DNA of 64,000 bases from Pseudomonas sp. WJP1 (GTDB lineage Bacteria; Pseudomonadota; Gammaproteobacteria; Pseudomonadales; Pseudomonadaceae). The stretch spans positions 1-64,000 of the forward strand of contig NZ_CP110128.1 of assembly GCF_028471945.1 (NCBI RefSeq), given 5' to 3'. Each line of letters begins with the position of its first letter. Within the stretch, counting starts at the first letter, position 1. Below the pieces are notes generated by a model, which did not search any database, was not told where the DNA came from, and saw only the letters and a list, made by a program, of their open reading frames with translations. The position numbers and the translations under genes were made by a program. Shown here piece after piece: positions 12,903-23,152 of the stretch.

Positions 12903-14276
12903 TCAGAAAAAACTCAATCCGACATGGAACAGCTTTTCCACATCGCGAATATGCTTTTTATCCACAAGGAACAGGATCACATGGTCACCGGCGGCGATCA
13001 CGGTGTCATCGTGCGCGATAATCACCTCTTCATCGCGAATAATGGCGCCAATGGTGGTGCCAGGCGGCAAGCCGATATTCTCGATGGCCTTGCCGATCAC
13101 CTTGCTCGATTTCGCATCGCCATGGGCAATGGCCTCGATGGCTTCAGCCGCACCGCGGCGCAATGAGTGTACGCTGACGATATCGCCACGACGCACGTGA
13201 GCCAGCAAGGTGCCGATGGTCGCCAGTTGCGGGCTGATGGCGATGTCGATATCGCCGCCCTGGATCAGGTCGACGTAGGCCGGGTTGTTGATGATGGTCA
13301 TCACCTTCTTCGCCCCCAGGCGCTTGGCCAGCAGCGATGACATGATGTTGGCTTCGTCGTCGTTGGTCAGGGCCAGGAAGATGTCGGCGTCGGCGATGTT
13401 CTCTTCCAGCAACAGGTCGCGGTCGGAGGCGCTGCCCTGCAACACCACGGTGCTGTCGAGGTTGTCCGAGAGATGGCGGCAGCGTGCCGGGTTCATCTCG
13501 ATGATCTTCACCTGGTAACGGCTTTCAATGGCTTCGGCCAGGCGTTCGCCGATTTGCCCGCCACCGGCGATGACGATGCGCTTGTAGGTCTCGTCAAGAC
13601 GGCGCATTTCACTCATGACCGCCCGAATGTTTGCCCGTGCGGCGATGAAAAACACTTCGTCGTCCGCTTCGATCACCGTATCGCCCTGGGGCAGGATCGG
13701 CCGGTCGCGACGGAAAATCGCCGCCACGCGGGTTTCGACGTTCGGCATGTGCTCACGCAGCTGGCGCAGTTGCTGACCCACCAGTGGCCCGCCGTAGTAG
13801 GCCCGCACCGCGACCAACTGTGCCTTGCCCTCGGCGAAGTCGATCACCTGCAAGGCGCCCGGATGCTGGATCAGGCGCTTGATGTAGTTGGTGACCACTT
13901 GCTCGGGGCTGATCAGCACATCCACCGGGATCGCTTCGTTGTCGAACAGCTCGTTGCGGGTCAGGTACGCCGCTTCACGGACGCGGGCGATCTTGGTCGG
14001 TGTATGAAACAGGGTGTGGGCAACCTGGCAGGCCACCATGTTGGTTTCATCACTGCTGGTCACGGCGACCAGCATGTCGGCATCGTCGGCACCGGCCTGG
14101 CGCAGAATGCTGGGTAGCGAACCGCGACCTTGTACCGTGCGGATGTCCAGCCGGTCACCGAGGTCGCGCAGGCGTTCGCCATCGGTGTCGACCACGGTAA
14201 TGTCATTCGCTTCGCTTGCCAGGTGCTCCGCCAGCGAACCGCCGACCTGCCCCGCTCCAAGGATGATGATTTTCAT
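12903..14276 (-). CDS. trkA: Trk potassium uptake system NAD-binding protein TrkA
   Basis: Peripheral membrane protein that gates the TrkH K+ transporter in response to nucleotides. The 457-residue protein is a tandem duplication: Rossmann motif [13 protein letters not shown] at residues 7-19, a first TrkA-C domain, a second Rossmann motif [14 protein letters not shown] (about 236-250), and a final TrkA-C domain ending in HVGLSFF. It lies 22 bp downstream of rsmB on the same strand, the normal Pseudomonas order. A perfect DnaA box lies close to its 3' end. Confidence 0.96.
   Translation of the reverse strand: MKIIILGAGQVGGSLAEHLASEANDITVVDTDGERLRDLGDRLDIRTVQGRGSLPSILRQAGADDADMLVAVTSSDETNMVACQVAHTLFHTPTKIARVREAAYLTRNELFDNEAIPVDVLISPEQVVTNYIKRLIQHPGALQVIDFAEGKAQLVAVRAYYGGPLVGQQLRQLREHMPNVETRVAAIFRRDRPILPQGDTVIEADDEVFFIAARANIRAVMSEMRRLDETYKRIVIAGGGQIGERLAEAIESRYQVKIIEMNPARCRHLSDNLDSTVVLQGSASDRDLLLEENIADADIFLALTNDDEANIMSSLLAKRLGAKKVMTIINNPAYVDLIQGGDIDIAISPQLATIGTLLAHVRRGDIVSVHSLRRGAAEAIEAIAHGDAKSSKVIGKAIENIGLPPGTTIGAIIRDEEVIIAHDDTVIAAGDHVILFLVDKKHIRDVEKLFHVGLSFF
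12958..12966 (+). other. DnaA box, perfect consensus, in the trkA 3' end
   Basis: TTATCCACA, on the trkA coding strand spanning the codons for Val-Asp-Lys-Lys. Confidence 0.6.
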
Positions 14277-14298
14277 CCAGTCACTCCGTTGAATCCGT

Positions 14299-15609
14299 TT
14301 AACCGCGTGCGGCGGCGATCTTGATCAGCTTGGCGTAGTAGAAACCGTCGTGGCCGCCTTCCTGGGCGAGCAATTGCCGGCCATGGGGCTGTTTGATCCC
14401 GGCCGTCGTGGCCAGGTCCAGTTCGCGGGCACCCGGGGTGCGGGCGAGGAAAGCCTCGATCACTTCGGTGTTCTCGGTCGGCAGTGTGGAACAGGTGGCG
14501 TAGAGCAGGATGCCGCCGACTTCCAGTGTCATCCACAGGGCGTCCAGCAGTTCGCCTTGCAGCAACGCCAGCGCGGCAATGTCATCGGCCTGGCGAGTCA
14601 GCTTGATGTCCGGGTGACGGCGAATCACGCCGGTGGCCGAGCACGGTGCATCGAGGAGGATGCGCTGGAAGGGCTTTCCGTCCCACCACGTTGCAGTGTC
14701 GCGGCCGTCGGCGGCGATCAGTTCGGCACTCAGTTTCAGGCGTTCGAGGTTCTCGCGTACCCGCACCAGGCGCTTGGCTTCAAGGTCCACCGCGACGACA
14801 CCGGCCAGCTTGGGTTCGGCTTCGAGGATGTGGCAGGTCTTGCCACCGGGTGCGCAGCAGGCATCGAGCACGCGTTGGCCCGGCGCCAGGTCCAGCAAAT
14901 CGGCAGCCAGTTGTGCCGCTTCGTCCTGCACGCTGATCCAGCCTTCGGCGAAGCCTGGCAGGCTGCGCACGTCGGCGGCTGCCTCAAGGATGATCCCGTC
15001 GCGGCTGTAAACGCATGCATTGGCGGCGATACCCGCTTCACCGAGCAGGCCAAGGTAGGCCTCACGGCTGTGATGACGGCGGTTGACCCGCAGGATCATC
15101 GGCGGGTGCGCGTTATTCGCCGCGCAAATGGCTTCCCACTGCTCGGGCCAGAAGGCTTTGAGCGACTTTTGCAGCCAGCGCGGGTGAGCGGTACGCACGA
15201 CGGGGTCGTGTTCCAGTTCGCTCAGCAGGGTCTCGCTTTCCCGTTGCGCGCGGCGCAGTACCGCGTTGAGCAAGGCCTTGGCCCAGGGCTTTTTCAGCTT
15301 GTCGGCGCAACCCACGGTTTCGCCGATCGCAGCGTGCGGCGGGACGCGGGTGTAGAGCAGTTGGTAGAGACCGACCAGCAACAGCGCTTCGACATCGGCG
15401 TCGGCAGCCTTGAACGGTTTCTGCAGCAGCTTGGCCGCCAGCGCCGACAAGCGCGGTTGCCAGCGAGCGGTGCCAAACGCCAGATCCTGGGTGAAGCCGC
15501 GATCACGGTCTTCGACCTTGTCCAGTTGCGTCGGCAGTGAACTGTTGAGCGAAGCTTTGCCGTTCAGGACAGCGGCGAGTGCCTTGGCGGCGGCCAGACG
15601 CGGGTTCAT
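14299..15609 (-). CDS. rsmB: 16S rRNA (cytosine(967)-C5)-methyltransferase
   Basis: SAM-dependent m5C methyltransferase (Sun/Fmu family) acting on 16S rRNA position 967. The 436-residue protein has an N-terminal NusB-like domain (about 1-140) and a C-terminal Rossmann methyltransferase domain with [15 protein letters not shown] (SAM site), [15 protein letters not shown] (motif IV) and [13 protein letters not shown] (motif VI, carrying the catalytic Cys). Start and the fmt stop overlap by 4 bp (15606-15609), so it is coupled to fmt. Confidence 0.96.
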   Translation of the reverse strand: MNPRLAAAKALAAVLNGKASLNSSLPTQLDKVEDRDRGFTQDLAFGTARWQPRLSALAAKLLQKPFKAADADVEALLLVGLYQLLYTRVPPHAAIGETVGCADKLKKPWAKALLNAVLRRAQRESETLLSELEHDPVVRTAHPRWLQKSLKAFWPEQWEAICAANNAHPPMILRVNRRHHSREAYLGLLGEAGIAANACVYSRDGIILEAAADVRSLPGFAEGWISVQDEAAQLAADLLDLAPGQRVLDACCAPGGKTCHILEAEPKLAGVVAVDLEAKRLVRVRENLERLKLSAELIAADGRDTATWWDGKPFQRILLDAPCSATGVIRRHPDIKLTRQADDIAALALLQGELLDALWMTLEVGGILLYATCSTLPTENTEVIEAFLARTPGARELDLATTAGIKQPHGRQLLAQEGGHDGFYYAKLIKIAAARG

Positions 15610-16565
15610 TGAGCGTCCACCGCTTGACCGAGGACGGTGCCGATGGCGAATTTCTCACGACGGCTGTTGAACAGGTCGCTGAAGTTCAACGCCTTGCCAC
15701 CGGGCAATTGCAGGCGGGTCAGGCACAGGGCCTGCTGACCGCAGGCAACGATCAGCCCGTCCTTGCTGGCGCCGAGGATTTCACCCGGTGCGCCCTTCCC
15801 TTCGGCCAGGTTCGCCGCCAGCACTTTCAACGCTTCGCCGTTCAGTGTGCTGTGGGTGATCGGCCAAGGGTTGAAGGCGCGAACCAGACGCTCCAGCTCA
15901 ACCGCTGGCCGCGACCAGTCGATGCGCGCCTCGTCCTTGTTCAATTTGTGTGCGTAGGTGGCCAGGCTGTCGTCCTGTACTTCACCTTCCAGCGTTCCGG
16001 CGGCGAGACCGGCAATCGCCTGGAGCACGGCGGGCGGACCCATTTCGGCCAGGCGGTCGTGCAGGCTGCCACCGGTGTCCTGGGCGCTGATCGGCGTGAT
16101 GACTTTGAGCAGCATCGGCCCGGTGTCGAGGCCGGCTTCCATGCGCATCACCGTCACCCCGCTTTCACTGTCGCCGGCTTCGACGGCGCGCTGGATCGGC
16201 GCCGCACCGCGCCAGCGAGGCAGCAGGGAGGCGTGACTGTTGATGCAGCCCAGGCGCGGAATATCCAGCACCACCTGCGGCAGGATCAGGCCGTAGGCAA
16301 CCACCACCATCAGGTCCGGCTTCAGTGCGGCCAGTTCGGCCTGGGCGTCGGCATTGCGCAAGGTCGGGGGTTGCAACACCACGATATTGTTTTCAAGGGC
16401 CAGTTGCTTGACCGGGCTCGGCATCAGCTTTTGCCCACGCCCCGCCGGGCGATCCGGCTGGGTGTAGACCGCAACGATCTCGTAAGGGCTGTCGAGCAGG
16501 GCCTTGAGGTGTTCGGCGGCGAATTCCGGGGTGCCGGCAAAGACAATGCGCAGTGGCTCAGTCAT
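15606..16565 (-). CDS. fmt: Methionyl-tRNA formyltransferase
   Basis: Formylates the initiator Met-tRNA with 10-formyl-tetrahydrofolate. The 319-residue protein starts [20 protein letters not shown] and carries the catalytic segment [18 protein letters not shown] with the conserved Asn-His pair, followed by a C-terminal OB-like domain. It lies between def, which removes the formyl group later, and rsmB. A strong hairpin separates it from def, so readthrough or a separate promoter sets its level. Confidence 0.97.
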   Translation of the reverse strand: MTEPLRIVFAGTPEFAAEHLKALLDSPYEIVAVYTQPDRPAGRGQKLMPSPVKQLALENNIVVLQPPTLRNADAQAELAALKPDLMVVVAYGLILPQVVLDIPRLGCINSHASLLPRWRGAAPIQRAVEAGDSESGVTVMRMEAGLDTGPMLLKVITPISAQDTGGSLHDRLAEMGPPAVLQAIAGLAAGTLEGEVQDDSLATYAHKLNKDEARIDWSRPAVELERLVRAFNPWPITHSTLNGEALKVLAANLAEGKGAPGEILGASKDGLIVACGQQALCLTRLQLPGGKALNFSDLFNSRREKFAIGTVLGQAVDAQ

Positions 16566-16599
16566 GAAAGCTCTCGATTACAAAGCATCTTGAAAAGAA

Positions 16600-16623
16600 A
16601 AAGGCTTGCCGCAGCAAGCCTTT
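16600..16623 (-). terminator. Hairpin with T-rich tail between def and fmt
   Basis: AAAGGCTTGC pairs with GCAAGCCTTT around CGCA; on the minus strand it is followed by a T-rich tail (TTCTTTTC). It would end or attenuate transcripts that leave def towards fmt. Confidence 0.8.
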
Positions 16624-16634
16624 GAAGAGGGGCA

Positions 16635-17141
16635 TCAAGCGTTCTGGCGGTGAAGTTTTTCCAGTTTCTTCTTGATACGGTCGCGTTTGAGCGTGGACAG
16701 GTAGTCGACGAACAATTTGCCGTTGAGGTGGTCGCATTCGTGCTGGATGCAAACGGCGAGCAGGCCTTCGGCGATCAGTTCGTACGGTTGGCCATCGCGG
16801 TCCAGAGCCTTGACCTTGACCTTCTGCGGGCGATCGACGTTTTCGTAGAAACCCGGCACCGAGAGGCAGCCTTCCTGGTATTGCTCCATCTCGTCGGTCA
16901 GGGGCTCGAACTCGGGGTTGATGAACACCCGCGGTTCGGTGCGGTCTTCGGAGAGGTCCATCACGACGATACGTTTGTGCACGTTGACCTGGGTCGCGGC
17001 GAGGCCGATGCCTGGCGCTTCATACATTGTTTCAAACATATCATCGACCAGCTGACGCACTTCGTCGTCCACTACGGTCACTGTCTTGGCGATCGTACGC
17101 AGGCGAGGGTCAGGGAATTCGAGGATGTTTAAAATGGCCAT
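16635..17141 (-). CDS. def: Peptide deformylase
   Basis: Metal-dependent enzyme that removes the N-formyl group from new proteins. The 168-residue protein has all three class I motifs: GIGLAATQ (motif 1), EGCLSVPG with the metal-binding Cys (motif 2) and QHECDHLNG with the HExxH metal site (motif 3). The start [19 protein letters not shown] is the usual N-terminus. It is divergent from the LysM gene across a 175-bp spacer and upstream of fmt. Confidence 0.97.
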   Translation of the reverse strand: MAILNILEFPDPRLRTIAKTVTVVDDEVRQLVDDMFETMYEAPGIGLAATQVNVHKRIVVMDLSEDRTEPRVFINPEFEPLTDEMEQYQEGCLSVPGFYENVDRPQKVKVKALDRDGQPYELIAEGLLAVCIQHECDHLNGKLFVDYLSTLKRDRIKKKLEKLHRQNA

Positions 17142-17316
17142 AAGCTCTGATTACTGCACGTGTGAAGTAAAGTCGGGTCGATGGCCTGGGCGCTCCGAAG
17201 AAGATGCAGGCTACCGTTGTAAAACGTAGCTCCCTTCTTTTCATAAGCAAGCCGGGAGCGAGCCACCGAGGGCTCTGGCGTTTCACGCGAATGCACATAA
17301 TAAAGGGATTCATCGC

Positions 17317-18342
17317 ATGAGGAAATCACTACTCGCCTTGCTGCTTCTGGCCTCGGCAGGTTTTGCGCACGGTCAAGTGCAACTTCGGGAGGGTTTTCCA
17401 CAGCAGTACACCGTGGCGACGGGCGACACACTCTGGGACATATCGGGAAAATACCTGCGTGAGCCGTGGCAGTGGCCGCAACTATGGCAGGCCAATCCAC
17501 AGGTTGAAAATCCGAATCTCATCTACCCCGGCGACACGCTATCGCTGGTCTACGTCAACGGCCAGCCGCGCCTGACCCTCAATCGCGGCGCCTCGCGCGG
17601 CACCATCAAGCTTTCGCCACGGGTGCGCAGCAGTCCGGTGGCCGACGCGATCCCGAGCATCCCGCTGAAAGCGATCAACAGCTTTTTGCTGAGCAACCGC
17701 ATCGTCGACAAGGCCGAGGAGTTCGACAAGGCACCTTATATCGTTGCCGGTGATGCCGAGCGCGTGCTCAGCGGCACAGGCGACCGCATCTTCGCCCGCG
17801 GCCACTTCGACCCGGCCCAGCCGGTGTACGGCATCTTCCGCCAGGGCAAGGTCTACACCGATCCGCAGACCCAGGAGTTCCTGGGCATCAACGCCGATGA
17901 CATTGGCGCGGGCGAGATCGTCGCCACCGAAGGCGACGTCGCGACCCTGGCGCTGCAACGGACGACCCAGGAGGTGCGCCTCGGCGACCGCCTGTTCAGC
18001 GGCGAGGAACGCTCGATCAATTCGACCTTCATGCCCAGCGCGCCCGACACCCAGGTCAACGGCCTGATCATCGATGTACCGCGCGGGGTCACGCAGATCG
18101 GTGCGCTGGACGTGGTCACCTTGAACAAGGGGCAACGCGACGGCCTGGCCGAAGGGAATGTCCTGGTGGTCATGAAAACCGGCGAAACCGTGCGCGACCG
18201 GATCACCGGCCAACCATTGAAAATTCCGGATGAACGCGCCGGCCTGCTGATGGTTTTTCGCACCTACGACAAGCTCAGCTATGGGGTGGTGCTCAATGCC
18301 TCACGTTCTTTGGCCGTGCTGGACAAGGTGCAGAATCCTTAG
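17317..18342 (+). CDS. Secreted LysM-domain protein
   Basis: A 341-residue envelope protein with an N-terminal signal peptide (residues 1-20, ending near FAHG) and one LysM domain (about 30-78: YTVATGDTLWDISGKYL to NLIYPGDTLSLVY), which normally binds peptidoglycan. The remaining 260 residues form a conserved domain of unknown function found in this gene family beside def and dprA in Pseudomonas. AAAGGGA lies before the ATG. No catalytic motif is visible, so a structural or binding role is more likely than hydrolysis. Confidence 0.88.
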   Translation: MRKSLLALLLLASAGFAHGQVQLREGFPQQYTVATGDTLWDISGKYLREPWQWPQLWQANPQVENPNLIYPGDTLSLVYVNGQPRLTLNRGASRGTIKLSPRVRSSPVADAIPSIPLKAINSFLLSNRIVDKAEEFDKAPYIVAGDAERVLSGTGDRIFARGHFDPAQPVYGIFRQGKVYTDPQTQEFLGINADDIGAGEIVATEGDVATLALQRTTQEVRLGDRLFSGEERSINSTFMPSAPDTQVNGLIIDVPRGVTQIGALDVVTLNKGQRDGLAEGNVLVVMKTGETVRDRITGQPLKIPDERAGLLMVFRTYDKLSYGVVLNASRSLAVLDKVQNP

Positions 18343-18367
18343 CTCACTTCACAAGTTACCAACAGAG

Positions 18368-18376
18368 TTATCCACA
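18368..18376 (+). other. Intergenic DnaA box upstream of dprA
   Basis: Perfect TTATCCACA in the 80-bp gap between the LysM gene and dprA, about 50 bp before the dprA start. One of two intergenic copies among the twelve. Confidence 0.65.
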
Positions 18377-18422
18377 GCTTATTCCCGTTTCGATGGGTGC
18401 TCATAACGATCAAGGATGATCC

Positions 18423-19529
18423 ATGTCGATACCAGCTGTTACATCGGTTTCCCCTGCGGAACTGGAAGCGCGTCTACGTCTGCACCGTCTGCCGGAACTC
18501 GGCCCGGCGCGTTTCAGGAAATTGCTGGAAGCCTTCGGTTCGGCGTCCAAGGCCATCAGCGCACCGGCCAGTGCGTGGCGAGCATTGGGCTTGCCGCAGG
18601 TCTGTGGCGAGGCCAGGCGCGCCCCTGAAGTTCGTGACGGTGCCAGCCATGCATTGGCCTGGATAGAGCGCCAGGACCAGCATTTACTGATGTGGGACCA
18701 GCCCGATTACCCGGCGCTGCTGGCGCAAATCAGCGACGCGCCGCCGTTGCTGTTCGTGGCAGGCGATCCGCAGATCCTGGAAAAACCACAACTGGCGATG
18801 GTCGGCAGCCGTCGTGCTTCACGGCCAGGCATGGACACCGCCGCCGCCTTTTCCCGCAGCCTGGCCGGTGCCGGGTTCGTCATCACCAGCGGTCTGGCCC
18901 TGGGAATCGATGCCGCCGCGCATCAGGCGGCACTGGATGTCGGCGGGCGAACGGTGGGGGTACTTGGCACGGGGCTTGAAAATTTTTATCCACAGCGCAA
19001 TCGGAAGCTGGCGGACGCCATGATCGCGTCGGGCAGCGCGGTGCTCTCGGAGTTTCCGCTGGACGCCGCTCCCAGCGCCGCCAACTTTCCCCGACGCAAC
19101 CGGATCATCAGCGGCTTGTCCCTGGGCGTGCTGGTGGTTGAAGCCAGCGTTGCCAGCGGTTCGTTGATCACGGCCAGGCTGGCGGCGGAACAGGGGCGCG
19201 AGGTGTATGCGATTCCAGGTTCGATTCATCATCCAGGCGCTCGCGGTTGCCATCAGTTGATCCGCGACGGCGCCGTATTGGTGGAAACCATCGAGCATAT
19301 CCTCGAAGCCTTGCGCGGCTGGCAGCAGCTACCGTTTTCCACAGATACACCCGCGGCTGCAACGAGCCATCCGCTGTTGAAGCTGCTCCATGCCAGCCCG
19401 CAAACCAGTGAAGCGCTGGCCGATGCCAGCGGTTGGACCTTGCCCAAGGTCCTGGCGACGTTGACGGAGCTGGAAATGGACGGCCGCGCTGTCTGCGAAA
19501 ACGGGCGCTGGTTTGCGCGGGTAAGCTAG
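18423..19529 (+). CDS. dprA: DNA-processing protein DprA
   Basis: Loads RecA on incoming single-stranded DNA in natural transformation. The 368-residue protein has an N-terminal helical domain (about 1-80), the extended Rossmann DprA/Smf domain (about 90-300) with VGSRRASRPGM, SGLALGIDAAAHQAAL, FPRRNRIISGLS and GSLITARLAAEQGREVYAIPGS, and a C-terminal winged-helix-like domain (about 315-365). Start ATG 18423 gives MSIPAVTSVSPAELEARL; an AGGAT site lies upstream. The gene is intact, though this does not show that the host is competent. Confidence 0.95.
   Translation: MSIPAVTSVSPAELEARLRLHRLPELGPARFRKLLEAFGSASKAISAPASAWRALGLPQVCGEARRAPEVRDGASHALAWIERQDQHLLMWDQPDYPALLAQISDAPPLLFVAGDPQILEKPQLAMVGSRRASRPGMDTAAAFSRSLAGAGFVITSGLALGIDAAAHQAALDVGGRTVGVLGTGLENFYPQRNRKLADAMIASGSAVLSEFPLDAAPSAANFPRRNRIISGLSLGVLVVEASVASGSLITARLAAEQGREVYAIPGSIHHPGARGCHQLIRDGAVLVETIEHILEALRGWQQLPFSTDTPAAATSHPLLKLLHASPQTSEALADASGWTLPKVLATLTELEMDGRAVCENGRWFARVS
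18986..18994 (+). other. DnaA box, perfect consensus, inside dprA
   Basis: TTATCCACA within the codons for Phe-Tyr-Pro-Gln of dprA, about 610 bp from the intergenic box at 18368. Confidence 0.6.
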
Positions 19530-19583
19530 GTTTTACAAGGAAGAAAGGTAAACTGCGCAGAGCCTTATTCTGGAGAGTTTTTC

Positions 19584-20141
19584 ATGGTCAACAGTTGGCG
19601 TGTGCAGCAAGCCGCACGAGCTATTCGCGCAGGGGCGGTGATTGCCTACCCAACCGAAGCAGTCTGGGGGCTGGGTTGCGACCCGTGGGATGAAGAGGCA
19701 GTGGATCGTTTGCTGCTGATCAAGGGGCGGTCTGTGGACAAGGGCCTGATCCTGGTCGCCGACAATATCCGCCAGTTCGACTTCCTCTTCGAAGACTTCC
19801 CCGAGCTGTGGATGGACCGCATGGCCAGTACCTGGCCGGGGCCGAACACCTGGCTGGTGCCGCATCAGAACATGTTGCCGCAGTGGATTACCGGCGTGCA
19901 TGAAACGGTGGCGTTGCGGGTCAGCGATCACCCGCAGGTACGGGATCTGTGCGCACTGGTCGGGCCGCTGGTGTCGACCTCCGCCAACCCACAGGGCCGG
20001 CCGGCGGCGCGCACGCGGATTCGCGTGGAGCAGTATTTCCGTGGCCAGGTTGATCTGGTGCTGGGTGGGAACCTGGGTGGGCGCAAGAACCCGAGTGTTA
20101 TCCGGGATCTGGCGACCGGGCATGTTGTGCGTCCGGACTGA
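19584..20141 (+). CDS. tsaC: Threonylcarbamoyl-AMP synthase (Sua5/YrdC family)
   Basis: Makes threonylcarbamoyl-AMP from threonine, bicarbonate and ATP for the t6A37 modification of ANN-decoding tRNAs. The 185-residue protein is a single YrdC domain of TsaC length, with [18 protein letters not shown], the [13 protein letters not shown] segment carrying the Lys/Arg substrate residues, VALRVSDHP and [11 protein letters not shown]. It lacks the C-terminal domain of long Sua5 proteins. It follows dprA by 54 bp and is convergent with qor across a REP pair. Confidence 0.95.
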   Translation: MVNSWRVQQAARAIRAGAVIAYPTEAVWGLGCDPWDEEAVDRLLLIKGRSVDKGLILVADNIRQFDFLFEDFPELWMDRMASTWPGPNTWLVPHQNMLPQWITGVHETVALRVSDHPQVRDLCALVGPLVSTSANPQGRPAARTRIRVEQYFRGQVDLVLGGNLGGRKNPSVIRDLATGHVVRPD

Positions 20142-20158
20142 GACCGCGTCGTCCCCAA

Positions 20159-20247
20159 TCGCTGGCAAGCCAGCTCCCACAGTGTTTTCTGGTGTTCACA
20201 ATATTTGTGTTCACCACCGAAACCTGTGGGAGCTGGCTTGCCAGCGA
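20159..20247. repeat. REP pair (REPIN-like) between tsaC and qor
   Basis: A perfect 23-bp inverted repeat, TCGCTGGCAAGCCAGCTCCC... at 20159-20181 and its complement at 20225-20247, separated by 43 bp that contain a further imperfect palindrome around TCACAATATTTGTG. It sits between the 3' ends of two convergent genes. Confidence 0.9.
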
Positions 20248-20255
20248 AGGCGTCA

Positions 20256-21233
20256 TTAAGGCAACAAAATGACCGAACCCGTGGTACGCCGCGCCGACAA
20301 CTCGGTCTGCGCCTTCGCGGCGTCAGCCAGTGGATAACGCTGGCTGATGTCCACGTTCAGCTTGCCGCTGATGATCATCTCGAACAGCTCATCGGCCATG
20401 CGCTGCAGGTTCTCGGCGTTGTTGGCGTAGGTCGCCAGCGTCGGCCGGGTGACGTACAGCGAGCCTTTCCCCGCCAGAATCCCCAGGTTAACCCCGTCCA
20501 CCGCCCCGGATGCATTGCCGAAGCTCACGACCAGTCCGCGGGGGGCCGCGCAGTCGAGAGAGGTCAGCCAGGTGTCCTTGCCAACGCCGTCGTACACCAC
20601 CGGGACTTTTTTGCCGTCGGTCAATTCCAGTACGCGCTGTGCGACGTTTTCATGGCTGTAGTCGATGGTCGCCCAGGCACCATTGGCCTTGGCCAGTGCG
20701 GCTTTCTGCGCCGAGCTCACGGTGCCGATCAACTTCACGCCCAAGGCCCTGGCCCATTGGCAGGCCAGGGAACCGACGCCACCGGCAGCGGCGTGGAACA
20801 GGATGGTTTCGCCACCCTTGAGTTCATAGGTCTGGCGCAGCAGGTATTGCACGGTCAGGCCCTTGAGCATCACCCCGGCGGCCTGTTCGAAACTGATGGC
20901 GTCCGGAAGGTGCACCAGGTTGGCCTCGGGCAAGACGTGAACCTCGCTGTAGGCACCCAACGGGCCGCTGCCGTAAGCCACGCGATCGCCGACCTTGAAC
21001 CGGGTCACTTCGCTGCCAACCGCCTCGACCACGCCCGCGCCTTCCGAACCGACACCCGATGGCAGGGACGGTGGCGGATAGAGACCGCTGCGGTAATAGG
21101 TGTCGATGAAGTTCAGGCCGATGGCCTTGTTGGTCACGCGGACCTGCTGCGGGGCGGGCTCGGCGGGCTGGTAATCCACATACTCGAGTACTTCGGGGCC
21201 ACCATGGGTACGGAACTGGATACGCTTTGCCAT
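20256..21233 (-). CDS. qor: NADPH:quinone oxidoreductase
   Basis: Zinc-independent medium-chain dehydrogenase/reductase that reduces quinones with NADPH. The 325-residue protein has the N-terminal GroES-like fold (MAKRIQFRTHGGPEVLEYV) and the Rossmann motif AAAGGVGSLACQWARALG (about 147-164) with no structural zinc-binding cysteines. ATG 21233 is chosen because AGGAGA lies about 8 bp upstream; a GTG two codons earlier abuts that site. Divergent from hemF, as in other Pseudomonas. Confidence 0.93.
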   Translation of the reverse strand: MAKRIQFRTHGGPEVLEYVDYQPAEPAPQQVRVTNKAIGLNFIDTYYRSGLYPPPSLPSGVGSEGAGVVEAVGSEVTRFKVGDRVAYGSGPLGAYSEVHVLPEANLVHLPDAISFEQAAGVMLKGLTVQYLLRQTYELKGGETILFHAAAGGVGSLACQWARALGVKLIGTVSSAQKAALAKANGAWATIDYSHENVAQRVLELTDGKKVPVVYDGVGKDTWLTSLDCAAPRGLVVSFGNASGAVDGVNLGILAGKGSLYVTRPTLATYANNAENLQRMADELFEMIISGKLNVDISQRYPLADAAKAQTELSARRTTGSVILLP

Positions 21234-21371
21234 CTGCACTCTCCTGAGATCGTTTTACCAAGCGCCCTATCGGACTCCTAAGCGTGATCTGCGTCAACTG
21301 CGACGAGCGCTTCGGCGGTGGTATGCTACGCGCCCATTTGCGCCAGCCCGCTCCAATGGAGCGCCGCGTAG

Positions 21372-22310
<939 letters not shown>

Positions 22311-22323
22311 ACGAGGAATCCAG

Positions 22324-23145
22324 ATGGACCGTTACGTCGTATTCGGTAACCCGATTGGCCACAGTAAATCTCCGTTGATTCATCGACTGTTCGCCGAGCA
22401 GACCGGGCAGAAACTCGACTACAGCACTTCGCTGGCGCCGCTCGATGATTTTTCCGGCTGTGCCCGGGCGTTTTTCCTCGAAGGCCGTGGCGCGAATGTG
22501 ACGGTACCGTTCAAGGAAGACGCTTATCGCCTGGCCGACAGCCTGACGGCACGGGCGCAACGGGCCGGCGCGGTCAATACCCTGAGCAAACTGGACGATG
22601 GCAGCCTGCTGGGCGATAACACCGACGGTGCGGGTCTGGTACGGGACCTGACGGTCAATGCCGGTTTCAGCCTCAAGGGCAAGCGCATCCTGCTGCTCGG
22701 TGCCGGCGGCGCAGTGCGCGGTGCGCTGGAACCGTTGTTGGCCGAGCAGCCGGCATCGGTGGTCATTGCCAACCGTACGGTGGACAAGGCCGAGTTGCTG
22801 GCCGAACTGTTCTGCGACCTGGGCCCGGTATCGGCCAGTGGTTATGACTGGCTGCAAGAGTCGGTAGACCTGATCATCAATGCCACGTCCGCGAGCCTGT
22901 CAGGTGATGTCCCGCCGATTGCCAGCAGCCTGATCGAACCGGGTAAGACCCTTTGCTACGACATGATGTACGGCAAGGAGCCGACCTCGTTTTGCCGTTG
23001 GGCCAGCGAACATGGCGCGGCGGTGTCGATGGATGGGCTGGGGATGTTGGCTGAGCAGGCGGCGGAAGCCTTCTTCCTGTGGCGCGGGGTGCGTCCGGAT
23101 ACGGCGCCGGTGTTGGCGGAGTTGCGCCGGCAATTGGCCGCATAA
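22324..23145 (+). CDS. aroE: Shikimate dehydrogenase
   Basis: NADPH-dependent reduction of 3-dehydroshikimate to shikimate. The 273-residue protein has the substrate motif [12 protein letters not shown] (residues 8-19), the catalytic Lys in [12 protein letters not shown], the Asn/Asp pair [10 protein letters not shown], and the dinucleotide motif [13 protein letters not shown]. It is close behind hemF and convergent with the SulP gene, with only 7 bp between the stops. Confidence 0.97.
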   Translation: MDRYVVFGNPIGHSKSPLIHRLFAEQTGQKLDYSTSLAPLDDFSGCARAFFLEGRGANVTVPFKEDAYRLADSLTARAQRAGAVNTLSKLDDGSLLGDNTDGAGLVRDLTVNAGFSLKGKRILLLGAGGAVRGALEPLLAEQPASVVIANRTVDKAELLAELFCDLGPVSASGYDWLQESVDLIINATSASLSGDVPPIASSLIEPGKTLCYDMMYGKEPTSFCRWASEHGAAVSMDGLGMLAEQAAEAFFLWRGVRPDTAPVLAELRRQLAA

Positions 23146-23152
23146 CCGGGTT

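Noticed and set aside
14350..15540. 396-codon open frame antisense to rsmB
   Set aside because: Complementary-strand shadow; rsmB motifs are all present on the other strand.
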